The position numbers and the translations under genes are program-made. A DNA stretch of 64,000 bases. Origin: Microbulbifer okhotskensis. GTDB taxonomy: Bacteria; Pseudomonadota; Gammaproteobacteria; Pseudomonadales; Cellvibrionaceae. The DNA lies in the NCBI RefSeq assembly GCF_023895975.1, contig NZ_JALBWM010000002.1, positions 1-64,000 of the forward strand, given 5' to 3'. Positions 57,004-64,000 of this stretch are shown in pieces (position 1 is the first letter of the stretch; every line of letters begins with the position of its first letter). The notes beneath the pieces were generated by a model. That model was not told the origin of the DNA, did not search any database, and saw nothing but the letters and a program-made list of their open reading frames with translations.

Positions 57004-57038
57004 CAGCCAGTCCAAGAAATAACAACAAGAAAAAAACA

Positions 57039-57725
57039 GTGATCACTTTCGATAATGTGAATAAGCGTTACGCATCGGGGCAGGATGCCCTGGTGCGGGT
57101 CAGCCTGGAAATTCCCAGCGGTGATATGGTATTCCTCACCGGGCACTCCGGTGCTGGAAAAAGTACCCTGCTAAGACTGCTTACTGCCATTGAGCGCCCT
57201 ACTAAAGGCAGTATTCTTGTCGCAGGTCAAAACCTCAATCGCCTGCGCAACGGCCAGGTCCCCTATTATCGCCGCAACCTGGGAATCGTTTTCCAAAACC
57301 ATCAATTGCTGTTTGACCGAAGTGTCTATGACAATATTGCCCTGCCTTTGTCTGTGGCGGGGTGCAATAAGCGCGAGGTGGGACGCCGGGTACGCGCCGC
57401 ACTGGATAAAGTCGGTTTGCTGAACAAAGAAAAGCAGAATCCCATTATGTTGTCTGGTGGCGAACAGCAGCGGGTGGGGATTGCCCGTGCCGTTGTGAAC
57501 AAGCCAGCGATATTGGTAGCGGATGAACCGACGGGTAATCTGGACCCGAAGCTCTCCCAGGAGATTATGGAGTTGTTCACAGATTTCAATGCTGTGGGTG
57601 TTACTGTGCTGGTGGCGAGCCACGATCTGGAATTGGTTGCGCGAATGCGCCGCCGGGTACTAACGCTACAGAGTGGTCAGTTGATTTACGATGGAGTCCC
57701 AAGTCGTGAAGTACTCCCAAGCTAA
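57039..57725 (+). CDS. ftsE: Cell division ATP-binding protein FtsE
   Basis: A 228-residue ABC ATPase paired with FtsX. It starts GTG (57039, weak ribosome site). Walker A is GHSGAGKSTLLRLL, signature LSGGEQQRVGIARA, Walker B ILVADEPTGNLDP. With FtsX it activates peptidoglycan hydrolases at the septum. The stop overlaps ftsX. Confidence 0.96.
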   Translation: MITFDNVNKRYASGQDALVRVSLEIPSGDMVFLTGHSGAGKSTLLRLLTAIERPTKGSILVAGQNLNRLRNGQVPYYRRNLGIVFQNHQLLFDRSVYDNIALPLSVAGCNKREVGRRVRAALDKVGLLNKEKQNPIMLSGGEQQRVGIARAVVNKPAILVADEPTGNLDPKLSQEIMELFTDFNAVGVTVLVASHDLELVARMRRRVLTLQSGQLIYDGVPSREVLPS

Positions 57726-58722
57726 GGTGCGGCGGCAGTCCAACCCCGCCGCCGACAAGCGTGCGCGCAGTACCGGCGCGGTAATCGCGCGCACAGGGTT
57801 TGCCGATAGATCGCACAGTTGGTTGGGGCACCACCGCGAAGTGGCTGCAGATTCTGTACGCCGTTTTTTTGCCACGCCGATGGCGAGTGTGATGACGGCT
57901 CTGGTTATTGCCATTGCACTGGCCCTGCCGGCTGCACTGCAGTTGGGGCTGCTGAATTTTCAACGCGCGGTGGCGGGTTGGGACGGGCAACCGCAAATTT
58001 CTGTATTCCTGCACAAGGAAGCAACGGATACGGCGGTTAGCGCTCTTGCCGAAAGATTGCGCAGTGACTCGGCAATTGCGGAGGTAACCTACGTTTCGCC
58101 CGAGGATGCCTTGGCGGAGTTTGAGCAGGCTTCCGGCCTTGGCGATGTTCTGGTTGGCCTCGGAGCCAATCCTCTACCGGCCGTATTACTGCTGCGCCCA
58201 CGGGATGCGAAAAACGGGGAGAAATTACAGCAATTGGTGGAGAGCCTGAGGGCTCAGGCTCTGACAGATTCCGTGGTATTGGATCTGGCCTGGGTCCAGC
58301 GACTGGCCCAGCTCACTGAACTAGGTCAGCGTTTTTCTGCGGGCTTGGCCCTGCTGTTGGCATTGGGCGTGGTATTAGTGGTGATCAATACCATACGTCT
58401 GCATATCGAAAGCCGCCGGGAGGAAATTCTGGTGGTGAAGCTTGTGGGGGGGACTAATGCATTTGTGCGTCGACCATTCCTCTACAGCGGTATTTGTTAT
58501 GGCCTGTTCGGCGGGTTTCTCGCCTGGGTACTCTTGGCGAGTGGCGTGGCGATGCTGTCCGGGCCGATAGAGGCGCTGTCGTCGAGCTATGGCAGCAGCT
58601 TTGAATTGAGCAGCCCAGGGGCGCGCTATTTGCTGCAGTTGAGCTTGGGAGCTTCTCTGTTGGGGCTTTTGGGTGCCTGGCTTGCGGTAGCACGCCATAC
58701 CCATGAGATAGAACCGCGCTGA
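57706..58722 (+). CDS. ftsX: Cell division permease-like protein FtsX
   Basis: A membrane protein with four segments, one near the N-terminus, and a large periplasmic loop (about 75-190) that contacts hydrolase activators. I choose the GTG at 57706 because GGAG stands nine bases before it; the ATG at 57691 (15 bases earlier) is the alternative with a poorer site. Either way it overlaps ftsE. The basic N-terminal tail and FxPSS-like loop block VTYVSPEDALAEFEQ are normal. rpoH follows after 222 bases. Confidence 0.92.
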   Translation: MKYSQAKVRRQSNPAADKRARSTGAVIARTGFADRSHSWLGHHREVAADSVRRFFATPMASVMTALVIAIALALPAALQLGLLNFQRAVAGWDGQPQISVFLHKEATDTAVSALAERLRSDSAIAEVTYVSPEDALAEFEQASGLGDVLVGLGANPLPAVLLLRPRDAKNGEKLQQLVESLRAQALTDSVVLDLAWVQRLAQLTELGQRFSAGLALLLALGVVLVVINTIRLHIESRREEILVVKLVGGTNAFVRRPFLYSGICYGLFGGFLAWVLLASGVAMLSGPIEALSSSYGSSFELSSPGARYLLQLSLGASLLGLLGAWLAVARHTHEIEPR

Positions 58723-58944
58723 CCGAGCGGTCTGGTGAAGAAGAGTAAAGAGTGTCTGAATAGGGAACCCGAGGTGCCGATAAGCCCTCTAATTCCGCGA
58801 AATACAACAGAATACGGCAGTTGTTGGCGGGCTTTCTCATCTGCTCGCGCAAGTGCTACACTGAGTCCAGCTTGTCGTCGGATACTGTATTCGGCGATTG
58901 CGGCCGGTAGGACCGGCCGACTAATAATGACAGGAGAGACCTGA

Positions 58945-59799
58945 ATGGGAACCAGCCTACAGCCAGTGCACACGCTGTCTCCGGGCGCCAACCTGGGGGC
59001 TTATATCCAAACCGTTAGCGGCTTCGATGTGCTGACTGCGGAAGAGGAAAAACGCCTGGCAGAAGACCTCTATTACCGCGAAAATCTCGATGCTGCACGC
59101 CAGCTGGTTATGTCACACCTGCGCTTTGTAGTACATATTGCCAAGTCATACTCTGGCTATGGCCTCAATGAGGCCGACCTGATTCAGGAGGGTAATGTGG
59201 GCCTGATGAAGGCCGCCAAGCGATTTAACCCTGAAAAAGGCGTGCGCCTGGTATCCTTTGCGGTGCACTGGATCAAAGCCGAAATTCACGAATTTATCCT
59301 ACGTAATTGGCGTATTGTTAAAATTGCCACTACCAAGGCGCAACGCAAGTTGTTTTTCAACTTGCGTGGGCAGAAAAAGAAGCTCGCATGGTTGAGTCAC
59401 GCTGAGGCTAAGGCTGTAGCCAAAGACCTGAATGTGGATGTTACCCATGTCCAGGAAATGGAGGGTCGCCTGGCCGCCCACGATGCTGCCTTTGATGCGG
59501 GTGTCGATGACGATGACGATACCGCCTGGCAGGCGCCGGCCCACTATCTGGAAGACCGCAGTTTTGACCCGGCCGCTCAGCTCGAGCGCGACAACTGGCA
59601 GGAAACCAACCTGACCAGTTTGACCAGTGCGTTGGCACTGCTGGATGATCGCAGCCGCGATATCATTCAAGCTCGCTGGCTCAGTGAGGAAAAATCTACA
59701 CTGCATGAGCTTGCCGACAAATATGGTGTTTCCGCTGAGCGTATTCGCCAGCTGGAAAAAAATGCCATGAAGAAAGTACGTGTCGCTATGGAAGCCTGA
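58945..59799 (+). CDS. rpoH: RNA polymerase heat-shock sigma factor RpoH (sigma-32)
   Basis: A 284-residue sigma factor. Region 2 contains [36 protein letters not shown]; the RpoH box-type sequence [10 protein letters not shown], which confers DnaK/FtsH control, is at about 130. Region 4 has the helix-turn-helix [24 protein letters not shown]. The 222-base upstream region may hold regulation by heat, which I cannot resolve. It ends at a strong terminator. Confidence 0.97.
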   Translation: MGTSLQPVHTLSPGANLGAYIQTVSGFDVLTAEEEKRLAEDLYYRENLDAARQLVMSHLRFVVHIAKSYSGYGLNEADLIQEGNVGLMKAAKRFNPEKGVRLVSFAVHWIKAEIHEFILRNWRIVKIATTKAQRKLFFNLRGQKKKLAWLSHAEAKAVAKDLNVDVTHVQEMEGRLAAHDAAFDAGVDDDDDTAWQAPAHYLEDRSFDPAAQLERDNWQETNLTSLTSALALLDDRSRDIIQARWLSEEKSTLHELADKYGVSAERIRQLEKNAMKKVRVAMEA

Positions 59800-59821
59800 A
59801 CCGGCTAATTAGCAGATAGGT

Positions 59822-59851
59822 AAAAAACCGCGCTACAGCGCGGTTTTTTTT
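59822..59851 (+). terminator. Intrinsic terminator of rpoH
   Basis: CCGCGC/GCGCGG stem with a TACA loop, preceded by six A and followed by eight T, 29 bases after the rpoH stop. Confidence 0.95.
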
Positions 59852-59908
59852 GTCCCGATTGTTGCTGGTATACCATGTCACAATTAAGGGGAACATTAAG
59901 GGAAGCTG

Positions 59909-60286
59909 ATGGCAAAATTCTATCTTCTGCTCTCTGCACTTTTCGGTGCGAGTGGCGTTGCACTCGGTGCATTTGGCGCTCACGGTCTGCGCGGTCAGGT
60001 GGCGGAACATCTATTAGAGGCATACAAGACGGGGGTTCTGTATCAAATATTCCACAGCCTGGCCCTTCTGGGGATAGCGCTGTTAATGCAAACTTGGGGG
60101 AGTCGCCTGTCGTTGTCGGTGAGTGGCGCCCTTTTTGTTTCCGGCATTGTACTTTTCTCTGGCAGCCTCTATGCCCTGGCACTGGGTGGTCCTCGCTGGC
60201 TGGGACCAATAACACCTATCGGTGGATCTTTGATGATTGCCGGGTGGATTGCGCTGTTTATTGCCGCATTAAATTTTTCCAAATAG
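59909..60286 (+). CDS. DUF423 family small membrane protein (YgdD-like)
   Basis: A 125-residue inner-membrane protein with four hydrophobic segments and the family pattern ALFGASGVALGAFGAHGL at about 9-26, and YQIFHSLALL. The function is unknown. It starts ATG with GGAAGC before it. It lies between rpoH and trmB, each as a separate unit. Confidence 0.9.
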   Translation: MAKFYLLLSALFGASGVALGAFGAHGLRGQVAEHLLEAYKTGVLYQIFHSLALLGIALLMQTWGSRLSLSVSGALFVSGIVLFSGSLYALALGGPRWLGPITPIGGSLMIAGWIALFIAALNFSK

Positions 60287-60373
60287 GCGCCATCAAACTG
60301 GATAGCACAAGTTGTGTCGACAAGCGACACGTACAGCATGATACCAACCGTTTCGCATAAGAGGTCGCGAAAA

Positions 60374-61141
60374 ATGCAAGACGAATCTGCGGAAGATTTT
60401 CCCTACCGCACAGAATTTAAGAAAAAGTCTATCCGTAGCTATGTTATTCGAGCCGGACGGATGACAGAGGGACAGCGCCGAGCTTTTGATAACTATTGGG
60501 GGGAATACGGCCTCTCTCTGTTTGATGGGTCGATGGATCGTCAGAAAGTATTTGGGAGGCAAGCTCCGCTGGCCCTGGAAATTGGCTTTGGAATGGGAGA
60601 CTCGCTATTGGCGATGGCTGAAGCTGAGCCAGACAAAGATTTTATTGGCATTGAAGTTCATCCTCCAGGTGTTGGACGGCTAATCAACGGTGCTGCTAAG
60701 GCCGGCGTAAAGAATTTACGTGTTTATATGGCTGATGCGGTGGATGTTTTAAATGATTGTATCGGCAATGGATGTTTGGACCGTTTTCAGTTGTATTTCC
60801 CCGACCCTTGGCATAAGAAAAAACACCACAAGCGCCGAATTGTGCAATCGGAATTTGTACATTTGCTTTGCAGCAAATTAAAAACCGGTGGGCTGATGCA
60901 TATGGCCACAGACTGGGAGAACTATGCCGAGTATATGCAGGAAGTATTACAGAAAGAAAAGCTGCTGGAGAATACCGCCACTGATGGCCAGTATGTGGCA
61001 CGCCCGGAATGGCGCCCTGAAACCAAGTTTGAGCGGCGCGGTCAGAAGCTCGGACATGGTGTTTGGGACCTGGTGTATCGCAGGTTGCCTGGCGAGGTTC
61101 AGCCTCAGGTACTGACGCCTCCTGAAAATGATACTGCCTAA
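60374..61141 (+). CDS. trmB: tRNA (guanine46-N7)-methyltransferase TrmB
   Basis: A 255-residue SAM-dependent enzyme that methylates G46 of tRNA. The SAM site [15 protein letters not shown] is near residue 75, the [10 protein letters not shown] strand follows, and the catalytic block [20 protein letters not shown] is close to consensus. The frame begins at 60314 (GTG), but the ATG at 60374 has AAGAGG nine bases before it and fits the family N-terminus. A hairpin (61192-61221) lies shortly after the stop. Confidence 0.95.
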   Translation: MQDESAEDFPYRTEFKKKSIRSYVIRAGRMTEGQRRAFDNYWGEYGLSLFDGSMDRQKVFGRQAPLALEIGFGMGDSLLAMAEAEPDKDFIGIEVHPPGVGRLINGAAKAGVKNLRVYMADAVDVLNDCIGNGCLDRFQLYFPDPWHKKKHHKRRIVQSEFVHLLCSKLKTGGLMHMATDWENYAEYMQEVLQKEKLLENTATDGQYVARPEWRPETKFERRGQKLGHGVWDLVYRRLPGEVQPQVLTPPENDTA

Positions 61142-62082
61142 GCGGAAGAACCACGCGCTGAATAGGCGCTCCGTTTAATCGTAGGTGATGGCCATTGGCA
61201 CCGGGAAAGGGGGGCCAATGGTAAAGCCAATTCAAAGCACTATCTAAAACCTCATCGCCCAGTACTTCTAGGCCGCTTCCCCTCGATCATATTCAGGTGA
61301 CGGATAGTATTGTTTTCGTAAGTTATCTGGTCAAGCAATTCGATATTGTCCTGTGTAACAGCGTAGTAGCGCATACAGAAACGTCGAATGAATTGACGGG
61401 GTATTGCCATAGCTGCCACTTCGCGGCCCTGAGGTGTTGTAGTAATTTCGATACATTGGTGGTTTCTTTTATCGAGTTCATAGATAGGCCAGGTTGTCGT
61501 TAAGATAACCTGTTTGGAAGTACTACTGTCGAGGCGGGGGTCAAAGTGGCCATTTTATTCATTCAGAGAAATATGCCCCCGGCCTGCCACAGTTTTGTGG
61601 TGGGCGGGTATCCCCTTGGTATAGTAGTGAGGGGATATTATGCAGATTGAAGCCGGTGCGGCTGAAACGATAGTTATAGAGTGAAAAGGGGACGTCGCTA
61701 TGGTCCTCAATGATTGGATTAAGTTATTCGTTCTGAGCTGACGGCCTCGCTGGCTTGTGATACCAGTTACTCCTGCTATTGAAATTTAGTGCGTACCTTC
61801 TGATCCTTTTTGGCAGGTAACAAGTGGTCTGAATGTTTTCCGGGTGAACTAGATTTCTTACATCGCTATCTATATCTGGCGCCAGTATTGGTTATCTCTT
61901 CTGTCTTTATTGATAACTTTTTCGGTTTCCAGTCTATGATGCTAATACCAGCCTACGATCGAAATTCAATATTAGATTGAATGAGAAGAGTACAAGAATC
62001 ACGAAAATAAATCGGTTAAGTTTTAGTTTTTTGCAATTTAAGTTAATAAAAATCTGGGGGGCTGGTTCGAAAAGGAATTTCG
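61142..62082. other. 941-base stretch with a broken small gene and hairpins
   Basis: No plus-strand gene is convincing here. CCATTGGC/GCCAATGG (61192-61199 and 61214-61221) is a hairpin after trmB without a T-run. A TATCCCC/GGGGATA inverted repeat lies at 61609-61637. The minus strand at 61252-61562 carries a small disrupted gene listed separately. From about 61640 to 62080 I see A+T-rich DNA that probably includes the promoter and leader of the outer-membrane protein gene. Confidence 0.5.
61252..61562 (-). pseudogene. Small broken gene of unknown function on the minus strand
   Basis: The minus-strand frame 61554-61252 is open for 100 codons and reads as ordinary protein (WPIYELDKRNHQCIEITTTP, then AMAIPRQFIRRFCMRYYAV, then NTIRHLNMIEGKRPRSTGR) but has no start. 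In the next frame an ATG at 61562 begins MNKMATLTPASTVVLP. Adding one A to the AAA at 61515-61513 joins them into about 104 residues reading smoothly through LPKQVILTTTWP. I do not recognise the family. It has no signal peptide or membrane segment. It could be a decayed gene or a sequencing error. Confidence 0.45.
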
Positions 62083-63021
62083 GTGTTTCTAATGAGAAAG
62101 CGTCGCTCATTGCTTTCAATTTCCTATGGCATATTATTTTTCTTTATCTTTGTGGCCTTGGAGGCCAGTGCAGATTTTGTTGGGACCTTAAACCTGTACG
62201 TTAATGGAGGAAAACACTGGTTTGATGGTGATCGTCTAAAAGGCACGCCATTTCGCGGTTTTGAAATGCGAGATTCATCAGGTGTCGGTACCGGTTTCGG
62301 ATTCAATATGACGAATTACTGGGCGATGGAAGGCGTTGTTGACTATTTCGTCGTTAATATTGCCGACACCCCTGAAAAAGTGGATGTGTACAACTATCAT
62401 CTGGATCTACTCTATCAATTTGGCGGTCAATTTTGCGGTAATTTTTGTTGGCAACCCTATATTGCTTTTGGCATCGGGGAGATTCGTATTAATTACGACA
62501 GGCGTCGGCATAAAAAATACTGGGACCCCGATGATCCTGAATATTCTTATGATCCAGATCACCCATACGATCCGGACTATCCCTATCCTTACGACTGCCG
62601 CAAAAAATTCTATGTCCAGAAGAATGGACCCTATTACCCCTACCCGCCTTATCATTGTGACTGGCATGATCGACAAACGATGGTTAATTTGGGTGTCGGC
62701 ATAAAATATAGTCTGGGTCCCCGCTGGCAAGCCCGCGCAGATATACGTCTTTTTCAGGGCGTTGAAGAGGGCGGTGTTGATGGGTTTGCCAGTCTGGCTG
62801 TCGGCTATCAGTGGATTGAATACCCGGATTTTTGGTATGACGAAGACGCCGATGGAATTATTGATGCGACAGATCAGTGCCCGCAAACTCCAGTAGGTGT
62901 CGATGTGCAGTTAGATGGCTGTCCTTTGGATACAGACTTTGATGGCGTGCCCAGTTATTTGGATCAATGTCCCAATACGCCGATAGGAATTGCTGTGGAT
63001 GAATACGGGTGTATTCGCTAG
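62083..63021 (+). CDS. OmpA-type barrel protein with Asp-Pro-Tyr-rich loop and thrombospondin type-3 repeats
   Basis: A 312-residue exported protein. I use the GTG at 62083 (AAGGAA five bases before); the ATG three codons later is possible. The signal peptide ends at ASA (about 30). Residues 31-245 look like an eight-stranded outer-membrane barrel, but a loop at about 147-193 is a low-complexity run of D-P-x-D/Y-P units (WDPDDPEYSYDPDHPYDPD) with lone Cys at 172 and 192. Residues 253-310 are two thrombospondin type-3, Ca2+-binding repeats (DEDADGIIDATDQCPQTP; DTDFDGVPSYLDQCPNTP). The OmpA peptidoglycan-binding domain that normally follows is absent. Confidence 0.75.
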   Translation: MFLMRKRRSLLSISYGILFFFIFVALEASADFVGTLNLYVNGGKHWFDGDRLKGTPFRGFEMRDSSGVGTGFGFNMTNYWAMEGVVDYFVVNIADTPEKVDVYNYHLDLLYQFGGQFCGNFCWQPYIAFGIGEIRINYDRRRHKKYWDPDDPEYSYDPDHPYDPDYPYPYDCRKKFYVQKNGPYYPYPPYHCDWHDRQTMVNLGVGIKYSLGPRWQARADIRLFQGVEEGGVDGFASLAVGYQWIEYPDFWYDEDADGIIDATDQCPQTPVGVDVQLDGCPLDTDFDGVPSYLDQCPNTPIGIAVDEYGCIR

Positions 63022-63129
63022 TAGTGTGACGGATGTGTGGTTGCAGGTCTTAATGCAAGCGGCACATTGGCGGTGCCGCTTGCATAAAATTGAATTGCTG
63101 GTGAAAGTAAAAACTGGCAGCAGAGCTAG

Positions 63130-64000
63130 TTACTCCCCGCGTATTTCCTCAAGCTTCTCAGAAATCTCCAGCCATTCCAACTCAAGCTCTTCCATTTTTT
63201 CCCGCTGCGCTGCCTGTTCTTTGTTGAGTCGAGCAATTTCATCCTGCTGGCCGCCACTATACAGTTTCTCGTCAGAGAGTTTTTCCTGTATTTCGGTTAA
63301 CTGCCCTTCGGAGGCTGACATCTGACGCTCAATATTTTTGAGCTTATTGGTCAGGGGCTTCAATTGCTCGCGCAATGCGGCAGCAGCCCGTCGCTGAGCT
63401 TTTTTATCCTCGGAAGGTGTCTCATCCAAATCAGCAGGCTCTGATACTTTTTCTTCGCTACGTTTTTTTTCCCGGTTAAAGCCCAGTAACCACTGTTTGT
63501 AGTCATCGAGATCACCGCTATAGGGCTCGGCGCGGCCATCGGCCACCAGGATAAACTCATCTACCGTATTTGCGAGCAGGTGGCGGTCATGGGAAACCAA
63601 TATGACAGCACCGGGAAACTCCGCCAGTGCCAGTGTCAAAGAGTGCCTCATTTCCAAATCCAGGTGGTTTGTCGGTTCATCAAGCAGCAGCAGATTGGGC
63701 TTCTGCCAAGCCAGCAATGCCAGGGCCAAGCGGGCTTTCTCACCACCGGAAAAACCGCCCACCATTTCAAAAATACGGTCGCCAATAAAACCGTAGCCAC
63801 CGAGAAAATCACGCAGCGACTGTTCTGAAGCATTTGGGCTGAGCCTTTGCAGATGCAGTATTGCAGAGCCGTTGCTGTCGAGAGCCTCCAACTGGTGCTG
63901 TGCAAAATAGCCAATGGCGAGATGTTCGCCACACTGTCGCTCGCCACTAAGAGGTGCGAGAGTGCCGGCCAAGGTTTTAATCAGGGAAGACTTGCCAGCC
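63130..64000 (-). CDS. ABC-F family ATPase (YheS-like), 3' part only
   Basis: The frame runs off the window end; its 5' part is missing. It begins within Walker A of the second ATPase domain (AGKSSLIKTL), then has the signature SGGEKARLALALL, Walker B LLLLDEPTNHLD and the H-loop SHDRHLL. A long C-terminal coiled coil with many Lys and Glu follows (about 180-280). ABC-F proteins act on the ribosome, not in transport; the coiled coil and GYFAQHQLEALD block match YheS best, with Uup as the alternative. Confidence 0.88.
   Translation of the reverse strand, partial: AGKSSLIKTLAGTLAPLSGERQCGEHLAIGYFAQHQLEALDSNGSAILHLQRLSPNASEQSLRDFLGGYGFIGDRIFEMVGGFSGGEKARLALALLAWQKPNLLLLDEPTNHLDLEMRHSLTLALAEFPGAVILVSHDRHLLANTVDEFILVADGRAEPYSGDLDDYKQWLLGFNREKKRSEEKVSEPADLDETPSEDKKAQRRAAAALREQLKPLTNKLKNIERQMSASEGQLTEIQEKLSDEKLYSGGQQDEIARLNKEQAAQREKMEELELEWLEISEKLEEIRGE

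Noticed and set aside
61640-61750. Two tiny plus-strand frames (14 and 13 codons) after the 61609 hairpin, as leader peptides
   Set aside because: No downstream biosynthetic gene, no run of a single amino acid, and the next gene is over 300 bases away.

Overview
The window is chromosomal DNA of a gammaproteobacterium. Gene order and protein sequences point to the Cellvibrionales/Pseudomonas side of the class, with a marine Microbulbifer-like relative as my best guess (inference). The evidence is the blocks oxyR-recG, ridA-spoT-rpoZ-gmk, yicC/rph/crc/pyrE, slmA-argB-algC-coaBC/radC-rpmBG-mutM, coaD-rsmD/ftsYEX-rpoH, and phoBR next to ubiA-ubiC. I see no rRNA, tRNA, insertion sequence, prophage or CRISPR array. 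Most of the window is conserved housekeeping DNA with short accessory patches between the blocks.

Layout. 1-1.7 kb: an A+T-rich patch with two lipoprotein genes, the second broken by a frameshift at an A7 run. 1.7-9 kb: a YciA-type thioesterase, an ABC ATPase with a permease fused to an M1 peptidase, and a DctQM TRAP permease pair without its binding protein. 9-22.2 kb: the phosphate regulon, pstSCAB-phoU on one strand and phoBR on the other. I read a Pho box with a correctly spaced -10 in front of both pstS and phoB. Between them lie an ABM monooxygenase, an acidic porin, an M48 lipoprotein protease, and the yaaA/DUF938/membrane-protein group. 22.2-33.5 kb: ubiCA, a dicarboxylate symporter, oxyR-recG, a GlsB-type membrane protein, a YeeZ-like reductase, ridA, spoT, rpoZ and gmk.

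33.5-38.3 kb is accessory: a long inverted repeat, an alkylglycerol-monooxygenase-like enzyme, a secreted subtilase with a PPC domain and a rhomboid protease. 38.3-50.2 kb: yicC, rph, crc, pyrE, a DUF4124 protein, slmA, argB, a membrane-anchored algC, coaBC, radC, rpmB, rpmG and mutM. 50.2-52.6 kb: a 52-residue DUF5993-like membrane protein beside an unusual DsbB, then a lipoprotein that keeps an amidohydrolase fold signature without the metal ligands. 52.6-61.1 kb: ggt, coaD, rsmD, ftsY, ftsE, ftsX, rpoH, a DUF423 protein and trmB. 61.1-64 kb: a non-coding-looking stretch that hides a small broken gene on the minus strand, an outer-membrane barrel with thrombospondin type-3 repeats, and the 3' part of an ABC-F gene cut by the window end.

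How it fits together. PhoR/PhoB would sense phosphate limitation and switch on the Pst importer and themselves; PhoU couples the two. RidA, SpoT, RpoZ and Gmk form the usual stringent-response and nucleotide neighbourhood. FtsY/FtsE/FtsX, SlmA and RpoH cover membrane targeting, division and heat shock. The candidates for less-described biology are the DUF5993-DsbB pair, the metal-ligand-less amidohydrolase lipoprotein, the outer-membrane protein with an Asp-Pro-Tyr-rich loop, the Crc homologue with a worn nuclease site, and two small genes that each look repairable by one extra A.
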